Source: Gadus chalcogrammus (Eukaryota > Chordata > Actinopteri > Gadiformes > Gadidae). From it: a stretch of 64,000 nt of DNA. Shown here in pieces: positions 33,193 to 41,731 of the stretch (position 1 is the first letter of the stretch; every line of letters starts with the position of its first letter). The stretch lies in NCBI RefSeq assembly GCF_026213295.1, contig NC_079415.1, positions 22,877,610-22,941,609 of the forward strand. Direction: 5' to 3'. Made by a program: the position numbers and the translations under genes. The notes under the pieces are model-generated. The model was not told the DNA's origin. It ran no database searches and saw nothing but the letters and a program-made list of their open reading frames with translations.

Positions 33193-33770
33193 TAGAGGAA
33201 AACTTCCTGCAGAGGTTGTTACCAGGTAAGTAATTCCATAGTGGTAAATCGAATAAACCCTTTCTAAATGGGTGTAGCTACGAATAATAACTAAGGAAAA
33301 GTATTTTATTGGAAAGTACTATGCTAATTTCTAGATTGTACATCATTAAACTTCGGCTCTTAAGTACATAAACCTTGGATAATAAGTGTTTCTAAGAATT
33401 GGTTGCCTAATTTCCTAGGAAGTACACAATATCGAGTTATTACCAACCTAAAACAGTTACAACTACACGCTACTTAGTTGAGTTGATGGGTAATAGTGGA
33501 GGTTTTACTTAGTACTTCAGCTGTAATTCCTCTGTATTTACCTTCTTATTACCAGTGGTAATTACGCAGTAATACACTATAATTTACTGGATAATTCCTC
33601 TGTATTTACCTTCTTATTACCAGTGGTAATTACCCAGTAATACACTATGATTTACCATGTATTTGCCGGGTAACTACCTCTGCATTTACCTTCTTATTAC
33701 CAGTGGTAATTACCCAGTAATACACTATGATTTACCATGTATGTACCGGGTAAATACCTAGTAACTAGGG
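33193..33770 (-). repeat. foldback outer arm, right
   Basis: Inverse of 18371-18995. Ends TACCGGGTAAATACCTAGTA then ACTAGGG at 33770, where the RTE LINE begins. The last 17 bases of the arm, AAAGGAAGGGTTACCCA (37113-37129), lie beyond the LINE. Confidence 0.8.
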
Positions 33771-36700
33771 CGCTGCTGGTAGGGTTTGCTGCCCGTGGGC
33801 AGCTTTCATTACACAGTAGCAGGAGTTGGTTGGGCTTGACGTGCCGAGACAGCTTGTACACGACCTAAAGCCTGTCTGGCCTCACGTGGTATGAGACTTT
33901 AATCTATTACCTGGAAGACAATAGGCGAGGGAAGAAGACTAACAAGTCAACTCCAAAACACTCCCCCTTAGATGGGGGTTGGGCGTGGGGCCAGCGATCC
34001 CACCCCGTAAAAACAGAATAGCTACCAAAACATCGACGAAACCCAAGAAATCCTTACCCCTTGGGAAAGAAGCCTCTACAGCACCTCAAGCTAAAGAGAT
34101 GATGACGACGTGCCTGGAAAACCGAAAGGAGACAGCACGTCCGAAACTGCTTCTGACCTCAAGGCGACCCACAAACATAGCAACATGGAACGTGAGGACC
34201 ATGTACGCTGGGGGAAAGGCAGCAATGATAGCGGAGGAAATGAGGAGATATAAAATATCTCTCCTTGGTCTGGGAGAAACCAGGTGGCTCCAGTCAGGGC
34301 AGGTCAAGCTGGCGAGTGGAGAGACCATCCTCTACTCTGGACATCCAGATGACTCTGCACCACACACTCAGGGAGTAGCATTCATGTTGTCCAAAGAAGC
34401 ACAGAGGGCCCTGATCAGCTGGGAACCCATCAATTCAAGGATCATTACAGCCAAATTCCAAACCACACACAAGAAAATAAACCTCCAAGTGGTACAATGT
34501 TATGCCCCCACCAACGACACTGATGATGAAACCAAGGACCAATTTTACAACCAACTACATCACATTCTACAGTCCAGGAAAGAAAAGGACATCATGATCT
34601 TGATGGGAGACATGAATGCAAAGATAGGTGGAAACAACAACGGCTACGAGCTAATAATGGGAAAAGAAGGACTAGGCACCATGAATGAGAATGGAGAGAG
34701 ATTTGCAGAAGCCTGTGCAGACAACAACTTGGTCATCGGTGGGTCAGTGTTCCAACACAAGAACATCCATAAAATAACATGGGTGTCTGCTGACCACATC
34801 ACAGAAAATCAAATTGACCACATCTGCATCAGCCAGAAGTTTAGGCACTCACTGCTGGACGTTAGAGCCAGAAGAGCAGCAGACGCAGGGTCTGACCATC
34901 ACCTCCTCACAGCAAAGATTCAGCTGAAATTAAAAGCCATGAAACACGGAGAAGGAAGGGTCAAATTTAACATACAACAATTTCAGGATATAGGTACAAC
35001 AGAACTCTACAAAATCGCACTGCACAACCGGTATCAAGCACTGGAAATAGAAATAGAAACCCCCAGGGAAGTGGATGAGATATGGAAAGGTCTGAAAAAC
35101 ATGTGGAAAGACACATGTGAGGAAGTAGTAGGGAGACGAAAGACAGACAACAAACCCTGGCTTTCCACGGACACCACCAGAAAAGTGAGCGAGAGGAGGG
35201 GGAAAAAGGAGGCATTAAACAGAAGCAAAACCAGAGCAACCAAGATGGCAGCACAGAGAGACTATGCAGCAGCAAACAAGGAAGTGAAGAAAAGTGTAAG
35301 GAGAGACAAGAAGAAATACATTGAGGATCTAGCACAACAGGCAGAAGAAGCAGCAGGAAAGAACAACCTGAAGGACCTATACCTAACCACTAAAAAGCTC
35401 ACAGGCAGATTCAGACACACACAGGCACACATTAAAAATGCACAGGGTGTACTCCTCACAACCAAGGAAGACCAAGTGAAGAGATGGACAGAACACTTTA
35501 GAGCACTGCTCAATAGGCAGGCCCCACATCTGACAGCAGAAATCCCACCATCACCAAACTTGGTGAAGATAAACTGCAATCCCCCCACCAAGCCAGAAAT
35601 CAAAAAAGCCATTAAGACATTGAGAGGAGGGAAAGCAGAGGGACCCGACGGTATTCCAGCAGAAGCCTTGAAAGCCGACATCGAAACCTCTACCAACATG
35701 CTCCACCACCTACTGAAAACCATCTGGGAGGAAGAATGTGTCCCATCAGACTGGAAAGATGGACACATTGTGAAAATCCCAAAGAAAGGAGACCTCAGGG
35801 ACTGCAAGAACTACCGCGGAATTATGCTCCTATCAACTCCAGGGAAGGTGCTCAACCGGATCCTGCTGGAGAGGCTTCAGAAGGGGTTGGATGAGAAACT
35901 GAGGGAAAACCAGGCCGGCTTCAGGGAAAACAGATCCTGTGGAGACCAAACCGCCACCCTCAGGATTATCATTGAGCAGTCCATCGAATGGAACACTTCT
36001 GTCTATGTAAATTTCATAGATTTTGAAAAAGCCTTCGACAGTGTGGATAGGGAGATGCTGTGGAAACTGATGGCCCACTACGGGATCCCAGTAAAAATAA
36101 CCAACATCATTAGGAGCACCTACCAAGGGATGCGATGCCAAGTCCTCCATGAAGGATGCATATCTGAGCCTTTTGAGGTCCTGACTGGTGTACGGCAAGG
36201 GTGCTTGCTCTCTCCCCTTCTGTTCCTCCTCTGCGTAGACTGGATCATGATACAAGTAACCTGCAATAGCCGAACTGGCATACAGTGGAGCCTGACAGAG
36301 CAGCTAGAAGATCTGGATTTTGCTGATGACCTGGCACTACTGGCTCACACACATCAACAGATGCAGGAAAAATCAGGCAAGCTAGAGGATACCGCTGCTC
36401 TGCTCGGGCTCAAAACTAACTCATCAAAAACCAAAGTAATGAGAATTAACAGCAACAACAACACTCCCATAACCATGAACCAAAACCAGCTAGAGGAAGT
36501 AGCCAGCTTCACATACCTGGGGACTATCATTTCTGTGGATGGTGGTACAGAGGAGGACGTCCGAGCCAGAATTGGAAAGGCAAGGGCAACATTCAACATG
36601 CTCAACAATATCTGGAAGATGAAAAACCTGTCACTCAAGACCAAACTACAAATCTTCAACTCAAACGTCAAGTCCACCCTTCTATATGGCTCTGAAACCT

Positions 36701-37112
36701 GGAAGACCACCACTAACATACTCAATAAGCTGCAGACTTTCACCAACCGGTGCCTCAGACGCCTCCTGGGAATCTACTGGCCCAACACCATCTCAAACGC
36801 CAACCTGTGGGAACTCACCAAACAAGAAACAATAGAAAACCAAATCCGGAGGAGGAAATGGAAGTGGATAGGCCATACACTCAGAAGACAGAAGTCAATC
36901 ACTAAGCAAGCCCTAACCTGGAACCCACAGGGCAAGAGGAGGAGAGGCAGACCGAGAACCACCTGGAGAAGAACCACAGAACAGGAAATGAAGAAAGAAG
37001 GGCTGTCCTGGCCTCAACTGGAGCGGAGGGCCCAAGACAGGAGAGGATGGAGGGGTTTTGTCGATGGCCTATGTTCCTTTGGGAACTTAAAGGCCTAACT
37101 AACTAACTAACT
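33771..37112 (+). mobile_element. RTE-type LINE, near full length
   Basis: About 200 bases of 5' UTR (from CGCTGCTGGTAGGGTTTGCT), one long ORF, almost no 3' UTR, and a (CTAA)n tail at 37094-37112. Single-ORF architecture with a short microsatellite tail is typical of the RTE group. It sits in the tip of the foldback right arm. Compared with the left arm about seven target bases (GACTGTA) are missing at the junction, so it inserted with a small deletion rather than a duplication. Confidence 0.8.
33979..37098 (+). CDS. RTE-type LINE endonuclease-reverse transcriptase
   Basis: Uninterrupted 1039-codon frame. The first in-frame ATG is at 34099; the frame is open upstream to about 33943. AP-endonuclease domain, residues about 65-310: ATWNVRTMY, LGETRW, VVQCYAPTND, ILMGDMNAKIG, GSDHHLL. 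RT domain about 560-830: IPKKGDLRDCKNYRGIMLLS, YVNFIDFEKAFDSVDRE, GVRQGCLLSPLLF, and FADDLALL as the catalytic box (Phe in place of Tyr). C-terminal region about 950-1035: RRRKWKWIGHTLRRQK, GKRRRGRPRTTWRR, as in RTE/BovB relatives. It copies its RNA at nicked chromosomal DNA by target-primed reverse transcription. No stop or frameshift is seen, so it may be recently active. Confidence 0.9.
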   Translation: MGVGPAIPPRKNRIATKTSTKPKKSLPLGKEASTAPQAKEMMTTCLENRKETARPKLLLTSRRPTNIATWNVRTMYAGGKAAMIAEEMRRYKISLLGLGETRWLQSGQVKLASGETILYSGHPDDSAPHTQGVAFMLSKEAQRALISWEPINSRIITAKFQTTHKKINLQVVQCYAPTNDTDDETKDQFYNQLHHILQSRKEKDIMILMGDMNAKIGGNNNGYELIMGKEGLGTMNENGERFAEACADNNLVIGGSVFQHKNIHKITWVSADHITENQIDHICISQKFRHSLLDVRARRAADAGSDHHLLTAKIQLKLKAMKHGEGRVKFNIQQFQDIGTTELYKIALHNRYQALEIEIETPREVDEIWKGLKNMWKDTCEEVVGRRKTDNKPWLSTDTTRKVSERRGKKEALNRSKTRATKMAAQRDYAAANKEVKKSVRRDKKKYIEDLAQQAEEAAGKNNLKDLYLTTKKLTGRFRHTQAHIKNAQGVLLTTKEDQVKRWTEHFRALLNRQAPHLTAEIPPSPNLVKINCNPPTKPEIKKAIKTLRGGKAEGPDGIPAEALKADIETSTNMLHHLLKTIWEEECVPSDWKDGHIVKIPKKGDLRDCKNYRGIMLLSTPGKVLNRILLERLQKGLDEKLRENQAGFRENRSCGDQTATLRIIIEQSIEWNTSVYVNFIDFEKAFDSVDREMLWKLMAHYGIPVKITNIIRSTYQGMRCQVLHEGCISEPFEVLTGVRQGCLLSPLLFLLCVDWIMIQVTCNSRTGIQWSLTEQLEDLDFADDLALLAHTHQQMQEKSGKLEDTAALLGLKTNSSKTKVMRINSNNNTPITMNQNQLEEVASFTYLGTIISVDGGTEEDVRARIGKARATFNMLNNIWKMKNLSLKTKLQIFNSNVKSTLLYGSETWKTTTNILNKLQTFTNRCLRRLLGIYWPNTISNANLWELTKQETIENQIRRRKWKWIGHTLRRQKSITKQALTWNPQGKRRRGRPRTTWRRTTEQEMKKEGLSWPQLERRAQDRRGWRGFVDGLCSFGNLKA

Positions 37113-37129
37113 AAAAGGAAGGGTTACCC

Positions 37130-37217
37130 AATGTTCTTACTGGCGCCATCTGTGGAGAATCGGTGGTACACCGCCTCCACAACCTGCCCCCTTGGCCTCC
37201 AGGGGCGCTGTGCCACA
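37130..37217 (-). repeat. 3' LTR, truncated
   Basis: Direct copy of 38747-38846 (AATGTTCTTACTGGCGCCAT to GGGGCGCTGTGCCA), lacking 14 bases (GAGACGGGTTGCCA) between two GCCA or CCA repeats. Its other end is replaced by the foldback terminus. Confidence 0.8.
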
Positions 37218-38377
37218 CTCCTCCACCCTTTGATGAAGGCCCGGGGCACCTCTGACTGACCAGCAACCCGCGTCGAGGCTGGATAGGGTGTTGGCCAGTG
37301 TCCCCCCTGTAGGACCGCTTGCCGGAGCGGTAGTCCTGCCCGAAGCGTAGCTGCTCCTGCTGCCGGCGCAGCTTGACCCGCTCCCGCTGGATCCCGTACC
37401 GCTCACGCCGGCGCTCAAACCGGATGCGCTGCCGCTCACGCTCCAGGAACTGCATCTCCATGCATTCGGCGTCCAGACGCCGCTTCTCCACCTCCAGCCA
37501 GTTCCTCTTGCGGATCAGGTGCTCCCGGTCCTCCCTCTCTTGGAACTGACGGATGCGATCCCGCCTCTCCACCTCTCGGACGCGTCGCCTCGGCTGGGCT
37601 GCCCGTCCAGGTGGCGCTGTTCCCCGTCTGTCCGGACGAGTCTCAATTGGCTGGGGCTGGGGACTGACATTGAAGCTCAGCTGTTGGGCGACCTGCCGAT
37701 TCTCTTCCAGCTCCTTCATCAAACAGCTGGGCCTTCAGTGCCTCCCTCTCCCGGAACCAGTCCATGCTTTGGGCCTCGTGTCCGGCGGCAGTCTCCTCCA
37801 GGGCCATCTTGGGCCCCACCTTCATCTTCTCCTGCATAGTCTTGCTGGCCACCAGCTCCTCACCTTTCTCCTGGTCATCCTGGAACCTTTGTTCATTCAG
37901 CCGCCGGATGATATGCTCCTTCTCAGCGACGGATTCCACCAACCTGGTGAGGGCGCTGTCTTTGTTGGAGGTGTCCGCCTGCAGCGACTTGATCCTCCCT
38001 TTCAGGCTGCCCATCTGCTTCTCCTTGTCCCTCAGCTGTAACTGCAGGTTCTCAATCCCGTTCTGTAGGTCATTGACCCTCCGCTCCTTAACCTCCAGCA
38101 TGTCCTTGAGCTCCTGGATCTCCCTGTTCAGGGTGCACTTCTCCTCGGGCCTTTCCTGGATCTGCTTGTTGAACGTGGGCCCCTGCTCGAGCCGTTGGAC
38201 TGCATCTCGGAGGAGTTGGAGTTCATTTTCTCTCTGGGTGGCAGCTGCAGCTCTGTTGGGGCTCTGCATCGGGGTTCTGGCGTCCACTGAAAAACCTGTG
38301 GCTCGTTCGAGGCTCTGCGTTGGGGTTCGTTCATCCATTGAAAAGGAAAAACAGTTGCGTGGTCGGATTGCCTCCAT
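37218..38377 (-). pseudogene. LTR-element ORF: ERC/ELKS/CAST-like coiled coil plus SAFB-like Arg/Glu region
   Basis: ATG 38375-38377 opens a 244-codon frame. After MDERTPTQS and DARTPMQS repeats it becomes a long coiled coil: LKDMLEVKERRVNDLQ, IENLQLQLRDKEKQMGSLKG, RIKSLQADTSNKDSALTRL, AEKEHIIRRLNEQR. From memory this follows the ERC1/ERC2 (ELKS/CAST) active-zone scaffold almost position by position. A frameshift near 37725 leads into a second frame: VERRDRIRQFQERED, ECMEMQFLERERQRIRFERR, VKLRRQQEQLRFGQDYRSGK, which resembles the Arg/Glu-rich C-terminal part of SAFB/SLTM. The frame then runs through the LTR and stops at 37111. It contains no CCHC knuckle or capsid signature. Captured host exons are the simplest reading; a fast-evolving gag is the alternative. 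Confidence 0.6.
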
Positions 38378-38443
38378 TGGAAGTCGGCGTTTACTTTAAA
38401 GATGGTCCGTAGATTGGTCGAGCTGCCCGCATTCTCCACCATA

Positions 38444-38846
38444 TGTGGCAACCCGGCTTGGTGAGTGAGCCGCCTCCTTCCAATAAGCACACGAACTGGA
38501 GATAACTTGGAGCCAAAATGGCACTTTTATTCAATAGTAAATTATAAATCTATCAAACCAAACATAAAACTCAGCTTTGGAGGAATCAACAGTCTTTTTC
38601 CTCCGGGTGGAATCCCATCACCCATGAGACTGGTCTCTCCGCACACGCAAACCAGGAGTGCCCTGAATGAGTGTGGAAGCATGCTTTTTAAAGCATGCTT
38701 CCACACCTGCTCCTCAGGTGTTCCGCATTTCATTAATTGGCCCCAATGTTCTTACTGGCGCCATCTGTGGAGAATCGGTGGTACACCGCCTCCACAACCT
38801 GCCCCCTTGGCCTCCAGGGGCGCTGTGCCAGAGACGGGTTGCCACA
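38444..38846 (-). repeat. 5' LTR, 403 bp
   Basis: Bounded by TGTGGCAACCCG and CGGGTTGCCACA (11-12-base inverted ends, TG...CA). Minus-strand reading shows a possible TATA-like TTTAAAAAGC in a palindrome (TGGAAGCATGCTTTAAAAAG and its inverse, 38674-38703) and AATAAAAG polyadenylation context near 38525. Confidence 0.75.
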
Positions 38847-39004
38847 CTATTAACATGTTCATTGTTCGTGTGTTCATTGTTGTCGACACCGTCACCGAGA
38901 GTGACGTGACCATCGTTTCGTGCAGGTGTTCCGTGTTGAAGTATCGTTCAATAAAAACCAACTCTCGTTGTCGAGCGTACAATAAAAAACAACTCTCGTT
39001 GTCG

Positions 39005-39165
39005 AGCGTGTCTCCCCCCTCAACAAACGTGTCCCCCCCCCTCGACAAACGTGTCCCCCCCCCCTGCAAATGTGTCCCCCCCCCCCCTCAACAAACGTGT
39101 CTCCGCCCCCCCCCCCCACCCCTCAACTAACGTGTCCCCCCCCCCCTCAACAATCGTGTCCACAA
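39005..39165 (+). repeat. C-rich minisatellite, about 22-bp units
   Basis: Six to seven units of CTCAACAAACGTGTC followed by 6-11 C residues. Unit length varies mainly by the C run. Upstream, 38950-39003 has two copies of AATAAAAAMCAACTCTCGTT then GTCGAGCGT, from which the array may have grown. Confidence 0.85.
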
Positions 39166-41577
39166 TTTGCCGCGAAACCCGTGAAACCCAAACCCCTAAA
39201 CCCGCCTCCACAGCGGCACGCGTGGATACTGTAGTTATAACACGCTATTTTACGTTGAAATGCTACGTATCCAGTGTTCATGGAAACGTACACCGTCAAC
39301 GTTTTTTGACGCTTCACACTTTTTTTAAGAAGACCACCTCTGTAAATAATAATCATAACGATAACAAAAGTAGCCATATTTGGGGATTCTGCAGTCAAAG
39401 ATTGTAAAGGGTAATAGAGTTGAGCTTGACATGAGCCCGGTCGCTTCACGTCAGGGTCCACCGGGGGGCGTTGTGGAACCGAGGAGAGCATGAGGACCTG
39501 AGTGAGAGCAGAGCTAGAGCTCCTTTAAGGAGGATGGGGGGCTGGGCCCACATTATTTTCCCTGCCCTCTTAAAAAGGTGGGGGGGGTGGTTGGGTTATG
39601 TTGCGCAGAGGTTGCCAAAAATGCAAACATGTTATATGCAATCTAACAACTGCATATAGACTTATGGCATGTAAAAGAGTGACAGTATTGCGAAGTAAAT
39701 TGAGTTTATTAAGTGTGCATGCATTTTGCATGAATTACAATTTTTATTTTATTTTTTCTAGTCATGTCGTAGCCTCGTTAACCTACGGCTTATGATCACC
39801 CACACTCAAAGACCATCGTATAGTTCCAGAACACGCCGCGCTGCCGTGTACTTCAATGGGAAAGCAGAGTAGCAACAGTCCATTTAGCATTTTAGTTTCC
39901 AGGCAACTTCTTCTGATGAGGCAGGAGCTGACCACACAACCATGATACTTTTAAGACTAAGTCATACACAAAGTATCACATCTATTAAAGAATAACAAAT
40001 GAATGTTAGATGAATTAAATAGTATTTTTTTTTATTAAACAATGGATGAGACAACAATATATAAGTAGATATAAGTGTTAACAAGAGAGGAATACGGTGA
40101 GGAAAGGAGAAAAAAAAGTAAAATGGACCGCTGGTTATAAAACCCTCCAGCAAATGCAGATTCCACTGCCTAACATCTGCACGATGCAAAGGAGGATGCG
40201 GGATGCACCATGTAAAGCTGGACCCAGTGTTTGAGATGCTGACTGTTTAGAAAAAAATCCTCCCAACATATATCAGGCTGAGGTTTGTCGTGGAACCAAA
40301 AACAAGTGGGAACAAAGGAATAACTGTGCGTTCACACACCAAAAGCTGTAAAGCGTTTTGAGCGATAAACGCCCATTCACTTTCTATTAGACATGAGCGA
40401 TAAAGCGATAGGAGCAATAAAACGCTTGAGCGATAGCTTTAAAGCTGTAAAGCTGTAAATGAGAGTTGAAAACAGCTCCACTCTATGCAAATGAGCTAGT
40501 AGCGGTTCGGCTGTAAATGACCGCCAGCCAATCGGAATGTAGATGTCTCTCGCCGCATTGGGTCCCAGTAAACATATGCGAGAACGTTAGTTCCTAGTTC
40601 CTACCACGCATTTGTTCCTTGATCATGGTGCGAGAGAATAATTGCAGCTATTGCAGGGCATCGTTTATGTCCGCGATTACATACCCAACGTGGTCTTATT
40701 ATAGCCCGATCATTAACTAAAAAACACATAGAATGAATAAAGCATCCAGCATATGATTTCAACAATGTATGAGGGCATACGCAATCCGCATTACGCAAAA
40801 GGGATGGTCGCACAGTGGAATGCTGATGGAAACCAGTGGAAGAGTGGTGGGTGGAGATGTGCGCGCAATTCAGAAGCAGGGAGATACTGTGGTGGCATTA
40901 ATAATAACAACTTCTCTAATTCACTTAAACTAGCTATAAGCAAAGAGGAATCGGAGAGTCCAGGTCAAGTATAGATGGAGAGTTTATTGCCACCCGCAAA
41001 CGAGAGTCAACAAAGCCGAATGGTATTCGCGAATACACACTACCGAATGAATCCCGGACAGCTCCTTATATCCCCAATCCTTTACACAATACAAAGTTGG
41101 ACTTTCATCAAATATTGATGTGCATAGAATGTTTTTCTGGGTCACACTGTGTGGATGTCAGTATATTCTCATGTTTTCTGGCTACCAATGTGACCTTGGA
41201 ACATATATTATCTTTATACAAACAGAGATGATGCACACGTGTGAATGTAAGCATTGTCTTCAGAGAGTACATCAAAATGGGAGTAGACTGGACTCTCTGA
41301 CTGATGTGCCACATGGCCCATCAGGTGAGAATGCCCTGGACCCACTCACTGGTGTCACACGGCACATAACATCTAGGTTAAAGGTGATCAGCTCTTTTCC
41401 ACTATTAAAGTATATATATGATATGTAGGCCTAATATTAATCATAGTTTAACATAGAATGTAAGGTTAATTTCTACCACAATACCACACAAAAAAATATT
41501 TCTGATTTGTCAGTTTTCCGTGGGTCTGCCTGGCACAAATGCTCCCGTTGAGCGGATATTTTCCATAATAAACAAGA
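39166..41577. other. no gene recognised
   Basis: No supported gene. 40324-40480 has repeated AAAGCTGTAAAGC and GAGCGATAAA blocks after GTGCGTTCACACAC, a pattern typical of fish MITEs, but I could not find the partner end. The frames here are short and unrelated to known families. Confidence 0.4.
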
Positions 41578-41640
41578 CACACACACACACACACACACGC
41601 ATACACGCACACACGCACACACGCACACACACACATAGAC
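41578..41640. repeat. AC microsatellite
   Basis: (AC)n with interspersed ACGC units, about 60 bases. Confidence 0.9.
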
Positions 41641-41660
41641 ACGATAGCGATTAACTAAGG

Positions 41661-41728
41661 CAGGGCTATTCAACCTCCTTAACAAGTGGGCCGAAAAGGA
41701 AAACCACTGGGGGTTCATGGGCCACACA
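41661..41728 (+). repeat. hAT terminus, left fragment
   Basis: CAGGGCTATTCAAC at 41661 matches the inverted end at 56441 (CAGGCCTATTCAAC). The two may be the ends of one hAT later filled by retroelements. Flanking octamers (AACTAAGG, CCCTAGGA) do not match, so this is not proven. Confidence 0.5.
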
Positions 41729-41731
41729 TGA

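Larger units (their letters stand above)
18371..37129. mobile_element. giant foldback (long inverted repeat) composite
   Basis: Outer arms 18371-18995 and 33193-33770 plus 37113-37129 are inverted copies. Inside them, 170-bp tandem units (26574-26946 versus 32041-33145) and inner arms (26947-28124 versus 28345-28363 and 30896-32040) are also inverted, around a loop of about 220 bases (28125-28344). The order is palindromic, so I read it as one foldback-type element later hit by three insertions: 7.5 kb in the left arm (about 18996-26573), ISL2EU-C at 28366, and an RTE LINE at 33771. Tips are (A)TTGG(G)TAACCCTTCC on both sides. The target duplication is unclear. No transposase belonging to it is recognised. 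Confidence 0.65.
37130..38846 (-). mobile_element. small LTR element carrying a host-like coiled-coil ORF
   Basis: Minus-strand order: 5' LTR 38846-38444, candidate primer site TGGTGGAGAATGCGGGC two bases after the LTR, an ORF region, a purine tract AAAGGGTGGAGGAG (37218-37231), and the start of the 3' LTR 37217-37130. The LTR starts TGTGGCAACCCG and ends CGGGTTGCCACA. There is no gag, protease, RT or integrase. The 3' LTR is cut off by the foldback tip. This is a non-autonomous LTR retrotransposon, about 1.6 kb originally between LTRs and tail, whose cargo looks like host sequence. Confidence 0.7.

Noticed and set aside
32049..33229. Repeated 69-124-codon frames (VCVDCMEKG...)
   Set aside because: They are translations of the 170-bp foldback repeat; the period is not a multiple of three.
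34967..35807. Minus-strand frames opposite the RTE LINE
   Set aside because: Shadow frames of a clear plus-strand endonuclease-RT gene.
37519..38399. Plus-strand frames opposite the ERC/SAFB-like ORF
   Set aside because: Shadows; the minus frame has coiled-coil heptads and fits the LTR orientation.
39005..39165. Regularly spaced repeat considered as a CRISPR array
   Set aside because: No unique spacers; a eukaryotic minisatellite.
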